64,000 nucleotides of DNA from positions 19,716,444 to 19,780,443 of the forward strand of contig NC_068979.1 of assembly GCF_016808095.1 (NCBI RefSeq), written 5' to 3'. Origin of the DNA: Vigna angularis (taxonomy: Eukaryota > Streptophyta > Magnoliopsida > Fabales > Fabaceae). The notes beneath the pieces are model-generated. The model was not told the origin of the DNA and searched no databases. It saw only the letters and a program-made list of their open reading frames with translations. Shown here piece after piece: positions 59,222-64,000 of this stretch. How positions within the stretch are numbered: position 1 is the stretch's first letter; each line of letters opens with the position of its first letter. The position numbers and the translations under genes were made by a program.

Positions 59222-59771
59222 TGCTACGGAATACTTCCCATGTGATGGGACGTTGGGCGTCTGCCAAAATAGCCCTCGTGCTCGCCCACCAGTGGCTCGC
59301 TTCCCCAGTCAATAGATATTCTGTGAACGCCAACCTGTTCTCATCTGGGCATCTCTTGGCATTGAAGATTCTCTCCATGTCTCTTAACCACTGATCTGCC
59401 TCGTCAAGGAGGCCCTTTCCACTGAATTTAGCCGGATGGTGTTGGAGGAAACTTTCCAAGCTCCACTCATCAGCAGGTTGGGTAGCGTTTGAAGAGGACG
59501 CCCCCGGAGTGTGCCTGGTTGCCGCTAAAATCTCCATCAACTGTCTTTGAGTAGCTTCAGAGTTGGCGCGAGAGGCCTCCAAGCTCTGCAAAGCATTCTG
59601 GTTTTGCTGCATCAGGGTAGCATTCTGTTCCATTAATGTGGTATTCTGCTGCTGTAATCTATCAATCACCGTTTCCAACAACCTAGCGTTGTTGGACGCA
59701 TCAGGTTCATTAGGCTGCGGTGGAGGAGGGAGTCTAGGTGCCATTTGTTCTCTGGAAACAGAGAAAAACAA
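59222..59771 (-). pseudogene. gag N-terminal part, 5' of the nested insertion
   Basis: A frame of about 183 codons that runs into the nested element. The likely start is the second methionine (MAPRLPPPP, ATG at 59744) because such Gags commonly begin this way. Next comes a glutamine/asparagine-rich coiled-coil-like stretch and then the capsid-type region with FSGKGLLDEADQWLRDMERI and GEASHWW. From this ATG to the pol stop at 49541, without the nested element and one target duplicate, the length is 4581 bases, an exact multiple of three, so gag and pol shared one frame before the stops arose. Confidence 0.9.
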
Positions 59772-59881
59772 GCGTTAGTCATGTTCAAAGAGTTGAAAAA
59801 TAACTCATTAAACACATATTAAGCACACAGCAAAACACAGTGTACTCATAACCTATAGTGTCCTTTAAGAGAACAAAACTA

Positions 59882-59892
59882 CTCTGATACCA
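59882..59892 (-). other. Primer-binding site of Tekay-like element (tRNA-iMet)
   Basis: On the minus strand it reads TGGTATCAGAG followed by TAG, four bases after the 5' LTR, which fits initiator methionine tRNA for the first eleven bases. Confidence 0.9.
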
Positions 59893-59896
59893 CTAA

Positions 59897-62350
59897 TGTA
59901 ACATCCCAAAATACAATAATAACCAAAAATTAGAATTAATTACATTTAATAGTAAAACCATGCAGTCTTTACACTAAGATTCCAAGTTCAAAAGTCGAAC
60001 GGCTTAAAGTACAGAACTACAAATACAAAACACAGATACACTGCAAATTCAGAACGAACGGTTTTACAAAACATTAACCGAACGTTCAATTATCTAAACT
60101 GAAAGACTAATAACTAAAAACTTAACGAGCGCTCTAAGGCTCGGCTTTAACTTCTACTTCAACCAGATTGGCGTATTCCAAATTTTCTTCTTCCAGCATT
60201 TCTTCAAGTGACGCACCTCCATCTGCTCACATCCACACGGATGATCATTGCAAAGACAAGACGAACGTACAGAGACAACAGACAACACAAGGAAAACGAA
60301 GGATAAGCTTATGTAATTTAATTTATACATCAATATATAAAATAAACATTTCAATCCACACAAGCACATAGTTCAACATATAACCTCATACGAAATATAT
60401 ATACTAGACCGACCGTCCGGACTGTATGAATTTGTGTAGCTACAGGCGTCCTTGCACCCGAGTGATGTAGTAACTGGGATACACTCAACAGCTGCCACTC
60501 GAGGTTAGTCCGTTCTTACGTCGCCCATGTTAACTTATGGACTAAGGACCTCCTGCCGTTCCCACACATGACCTACCCCCTCTACGTGAGGATGAGTACT
60601 CACTGAACATCAGGATGGACAGCCAGCATTAGCATAGCCACAGTCATACTTTACCAAATCCAATATTCAATATATATGAGTCGTTCCTCCTTGGAACGCT
60701 CGTCCAAAATCCATAATAATATAACAATTCCATATCATGTTCATCCTTTAGAATCTAGTACTTCGTTCTCATTTTCAACTTTAGTTTCCAATACCTAAAA
60801 TAACGAACGTTCAGCCCTCTGAAGGACGAGGACGAACGTTAAAGGCGAGACTTAGAAAAACTCATTGTCACTCAGAATAAGACGACCCATGATTATTTGA
60901 CGAACGTCATTGCTACTCGAATCAGTTAGATGAACTGACTCTAGAACGATAAAATCAATATTCAGAATAAGTTAAGTACGAAACCTCTATGCCGAATCCA
61001 AATGGATAAAGGTACAAAAGATGAGTAATTGACTAAAATGAAGAAAAGAAAGGATTCATTTAAAGAGATCGACTGCCAGTCAATGACCGAACGCGATAAT
61101 ACCCGTTTACTAAAATATTTGGACGAACGCTATTTACACTCGTTTGTTAATCAAATGAAATGACGAGCGTTCGGCATAAGACCGAACACTACTTAAGACG
61201 AACGCTAGGTGTAAGACCGAGCATTACTAGCTTTTAAAGTATAAGGGTATAAATGTATTATGGCTTTATTTCAGATATATAGATTCAACTAGACTGAACC
61301 GAACTCTCAACCTAGTACCTCACAAGAGGACGCTCGTTCTCGACCAGAGTCCTTCCCGAATGGAAGAATTCCAATTTTAAACTATTTACTAGGAAACCGA
61401 ACGGTAGAGGACCGTTCGATGACGAGCGTGCATTTTCATAGTAAGAATGTCATATTCCAGATTTTCATCTATTTCAAAACTCAAATTTCAACATTTCATC
61501 TCATACTTTATAATTTTTATCCCAATATCAATTTACAAACTTTATATGATTCACATTATTTATTCATACTTATCAACCATCAACATACATATAAATCAAC
61601 GCATACCATAATCATTCGTTATCACAGCGATCGTTCATACATAATCAATCAGCATGCATCTCATACATTCAGTCAAGATCATACGTTCATACAACATACA
61701 GTATTAATTAAATCAAATAAGCTTCCCTTACCTGGACTAGTAGTGAATGTACTAAGAGTGTGATCTTGACTCTTCCAACGATAGCTTTCTACCCTCAACG
61801 CCTCTCTTAAGTTCTTCAACTAAATCTAACCGAAAGAAATACGGAAAACTTTAGCTTACACCTATTCATGCAACCAATCTTGGTTTCGCATGTCATCCAG
61901 AAACGAGTGTCTAAGTCGAGAGACTTACCAGTTTCAGAATCTGGAGTTGTTCGGTCCAGGATGAAGCTCACGACACAGGGAACGTTTCTACGGTTCTAAA
62001 TGTTGAACGGAGAAGAAATAGGTGAGTTACAGTAGAGAGAAGATGGAGGTTTTCTAGAGAGAAGGTGGAGAAAAATGAGAAGTCAGCTTTTGGGGAAGAA
62101 GGAGGGTGCATGCAGAGAATGGGAAGGAGTGTTTCAGAAAAAATCTTTTCCCCTTCCAATGTCAAACGGACGTACTCTCACATGCGGACACCTGTCTTCC
62201 ACTACTGATTTCAGAAAGTTCCAACCGTGACACTTGGCAGTGGTGCGTCAGATTAGTGAGTGTGTTTTTAATGGTTCAGAGTAATGATGTGGGGTGTATT
62301 AATTATGATTAGACAGCTAATTTACAGTTCTAATTTTCCAAAGTCTTACA
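59897..62350 (-). repeat. 5' LTR of Tekay-like element
   Basis: A 2454-bp LTR, 103 bases longer than its partner. The extra block near 60150-60260 holds TCTGCTCACATCCA and GGATGATCATTGCA, which also occur in the solo LTRs at 797-2940 and 13390-16053. The longer form is therefore ancestral and the 3' LTR has lost the block. Confidence 0.95.
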
Positions 62351-62355
62351 GCAAG
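62351..62355. other. Target-site duplication GCAAG, right
   Basis: GCAAG directly after the 5' LTR on the plus strand, identical to 47150-47154. Confidence 0.95.
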
Positions 62356-63308
62356 AGTTTTCTAAAAATATATTTCATGCGTTCTAAAAAGTGTATTCTA
62401 TATTACATTTTATACTTTTTAAAAAGCTTATTTTAAAAATCCAGTTGAAAGTTACTATTTTGGAATTATTTTTCCAAAAGTTCAATAGAAAAATATGATC
62501 TTTTTAAAATTTTAAAAAAGACTATTCTAGCATATTTTTAGAACAGATAATTTAGAAGCCAATTTTGCGAAAGATAAAATGATGATTTTAGAAATTCTGG
62601 GAGTGCGGCTAGTATTTCGGGGTTCAGGAAAGAAAACAATCCAACAAATAGTCACGCATTCAATAGAAAATAAGCAAGTAAAAAGATATAAAGTGGTGGC
62701 TATCGCTTCCAGCACCCTATTAAATTTCTCGCTGCACCCCATCAAAAGAATAATTATAATTTAAGATACAATTTTATTAATATATATATATATATATATT
62801 TATTTATTGTTCATATTTTGTCTTGTGCCTGATTTAATTATTAAGAGTGTGCTTAATTTGTCCAAAGACAAAATATTTTATTTATTTTTTACCAATAAAT
62901 CCAATAAGTAGATAGAGAAAACATATAGGAGTGTTAATAATAATAAATAAAATAATAGTTTTATTATTTCAAGTTTTAATGAGAATTAAATTGATGTGAA
63001 TCAACATACTGCTGTGTTGAACTTTATGCTCTTAAGTTTCTATGTTGTTGATAGATAGATAAATGTGTCATTTTTACTCACGTTTCATGAACTGATTCTA
63101 ATCCATTTAAAAATAAGCTTCTTGTTTTTTGTCCATTCAAAAGGAGAGTTTTCTGAAATCTCAAGTCCCAAAACCCATAGAAAGTGGATTGAGGTTGTTA
63201 TAAGGTAGGATTGATCCTCGAAACTTGTCCCTTCCAATTTATTAAAGCCACACATTCGTGGACTTGCATTCATACACACATAGAAAAAGTAAAGGATTTC
63301 AAGGCTTC
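62356..63308. other. Intergenic, no gene supported
   Basis: AT-rich host DNA beyond the Tekay-like element. It has a (TA)n run near 62779-62799. Short open frames here show no recognisable domain. Confidence 0.5.
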
Positions 63309-63309
63309 A

Positions 63310-63618
63310 TATATATATATATATATATATATGTCTATATATATATATATATATATGTCTATATATATATATATGTCTATATATATATATATATGTCTAT
63401 ATATATGTCTATATATATATATATATATATGTATGTCTATGTCTATATATATATATATGTCTATATATATATATGTCTATATATATGTCTATATATATAT
63501 ATATGTCTATATATATGTCTATATATATGTCTATATATATATATATAGATATATATATAGACATATATATATATAGATATATATATATATATAGATAGAT
63601 ATATATATATATATATAT
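63310..63618. repeat. (TA)n-GTC minisatellite with inverted end
   Basis: Runs of TA are broken by GTC at variable spacing (ATATATGTCTATATAT units). Near 63545-63600 the interruptions switch to GAT and GAC, so the last part is the inverse of the first. Long tyrosine/isoleucine frames across it on both strands are chance. Confidence 0.93.
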
Positions 63619-63900
63619 GGGTTTGTTACGTTTTTTTTTCAGTTGGTACATTTTAGCAATGTGTATTGGGTTTTAGTAGACAAAAATACTTTCATATATT
63701 ATTCTAAGTTTTAAAATCAAGGGTATTTGAATAATTTTCATTCTCAAAATTAAAAAACAAGAAACCCCTACGATAGTCTCAATTGAAAAAATCAAAAACA
63801 CTCGCTCTTAAACAATTTTTTACAAAAAATGATTTTATAATGAGTTTTTATTTTATAATTTGTCTTATCTAATTTTATCTAATTTTCGCAAGTATAATAA

Positions 63901-64000
63901 TATTCGAAGGAATTGGTATTTGCCCAAGAGGGTGTTTATAGGGATGATGATTCAACATCCGTAGATGATGTAGATGATGATTCAACATTCGCAGATGATG
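63901..64000 (+). other. Possible start of a coding exon at the window edge
   Basis: From 63901 a plus-strand frame is open to the end of the window (33 codons), following a TAA at 63898-63900. From 63943 it encodes an acidic repeat with a 30-bp period, DDDSTSVDDV then DDDSTFADD. The composition is unlike the AT-rich DNA just upstream. No start codon or acceptor can be assigned with confidence, and the frame is cut by the edge. It could equally be a short non-coding tandem repeat. Confidence 0.25.

Larger units (their letters stand above)
47155..62350 (-). mobile_element. Tekay-like Ty3/Gypsy retrotransposon with nested insertion
   Basis: A 15196-bp insertion on the minus strand with LTRs at 47155-49505 (3') and 59897-62350 (5'), target duplication GCAAG on both sides, a tRNA-iMet primer site at 59882-59892 and a purine tract next to the 3' LTR. 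The coding order is gag, zinc knuckles, protease, RT, RNase H, integrase and a chromodomain-like tail, which is the order of chromoviruses; LTR length and the C-terminal tail suggest the Tekay lineage. A second LTR element (53599-59216) sits in gag. Without it and one copy of its target duplication the element is 9573 bp. By eye the LTRs differ at about 26 positions plus a 103-bp indel, about 1.1 percent, so the insertion is fairly young. Three in-frame stops make it non-autonomous now. Confidence 0.95.

Noticed and set aside
47155..62350. An active autonomous retrotransposon
   Set aside because: Three in-frame stops, changed conserved residues and an insertion in gag make this copy non-autonomous despite young LTRs.
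63211..63651. Tyrosine/isoleucine-rich open frames of 80-121 codons
   Set aside because: They are translations of the (TA)n-GTC minisatellite on both strands and have no domain.
1..64000. A previously undescribed multi-gene system such as a defence or biosynthetic cluster
   Set aside because: Only one intact host gene is present. All other coding sequence belongs to retrotransposons or a captured gene fragment, so no such system is supported.

Overview
The window is nuclear DNA of a flowering plant. The only host gene I can support is a class I KNOTTED1-like homeobox (KNOX) gene with plant introns. Around it lie plant LTR retrotransposons, a TRIM element and a MULE. Several LTR families look to me like those of legumes, probably tribe Phaseoleae, but that is recall and was not tested. 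There is no rRNA, tRNA gene, CRISPR array or bacterial feature.

Layout. 1-19.4 kb: AT-rich intergenic DNA with a Ty3/Gypsy-type solo LTR (797-2940), a decayed LTR relic (about 3235-5174), a TRIM solo LTR (9959-10078), a second Gypsy-type solo LTR with a 36-bp minisatellite (13390-16053) and a Copia-like solo LTR (17947-19360). 19.9-21.3 kb: a Mutator-like element that has captured parts of an isoflavone-reductase-like gene (Pack-MULE). 21482-21857: a complete 376-bp TRIM. 24391-32821: the KNOX gene, 5 exons and 311 codons, with a 7.1-kb third intron in which I recognise no transposon. 34821-45883: a three-level nest, in which an old Gypsy-type LTR holds a second solo LTR, which holds a non-autonomous Tat/Ogre-like element carrying only a broken gag. 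47155-62350: a Tekay-like Ty3/Gypsy element on the minus strand with gag, protease, RT, RNase H, integrase and a chromodomain-like tail. It is disabled by three in-frame stops and by a nested 5.6-kb gag-only LTR element (53599-59216) inserted in gag. 63.3-64 kb: a TA-rich minisatellite and, at the window edge, a short repeat that could belong to a coding exon.

Target-site duplications are visible for most insertions and give a relative order. The gag-only element (4 LTR mismatches in 738 bp by eye) is younger than its Tekay-like host (about 26 in 2.35 kb), and the Tat-like element (about 26 in 1.29 kb) appears older than both.

The KNOX product should act in the nucleus as a TALE homeodomain transcription factor for meristem and boundary identity. 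The other features are selfish or decayed repeats and do not form a pathway with it. The observations most worth checking are the Pack-MULE, the gag-only element, the three-level nest, the family-specific motif arrays inside the LTRs, and the transposon-free but tandemly duplicated KNOX intron 3.
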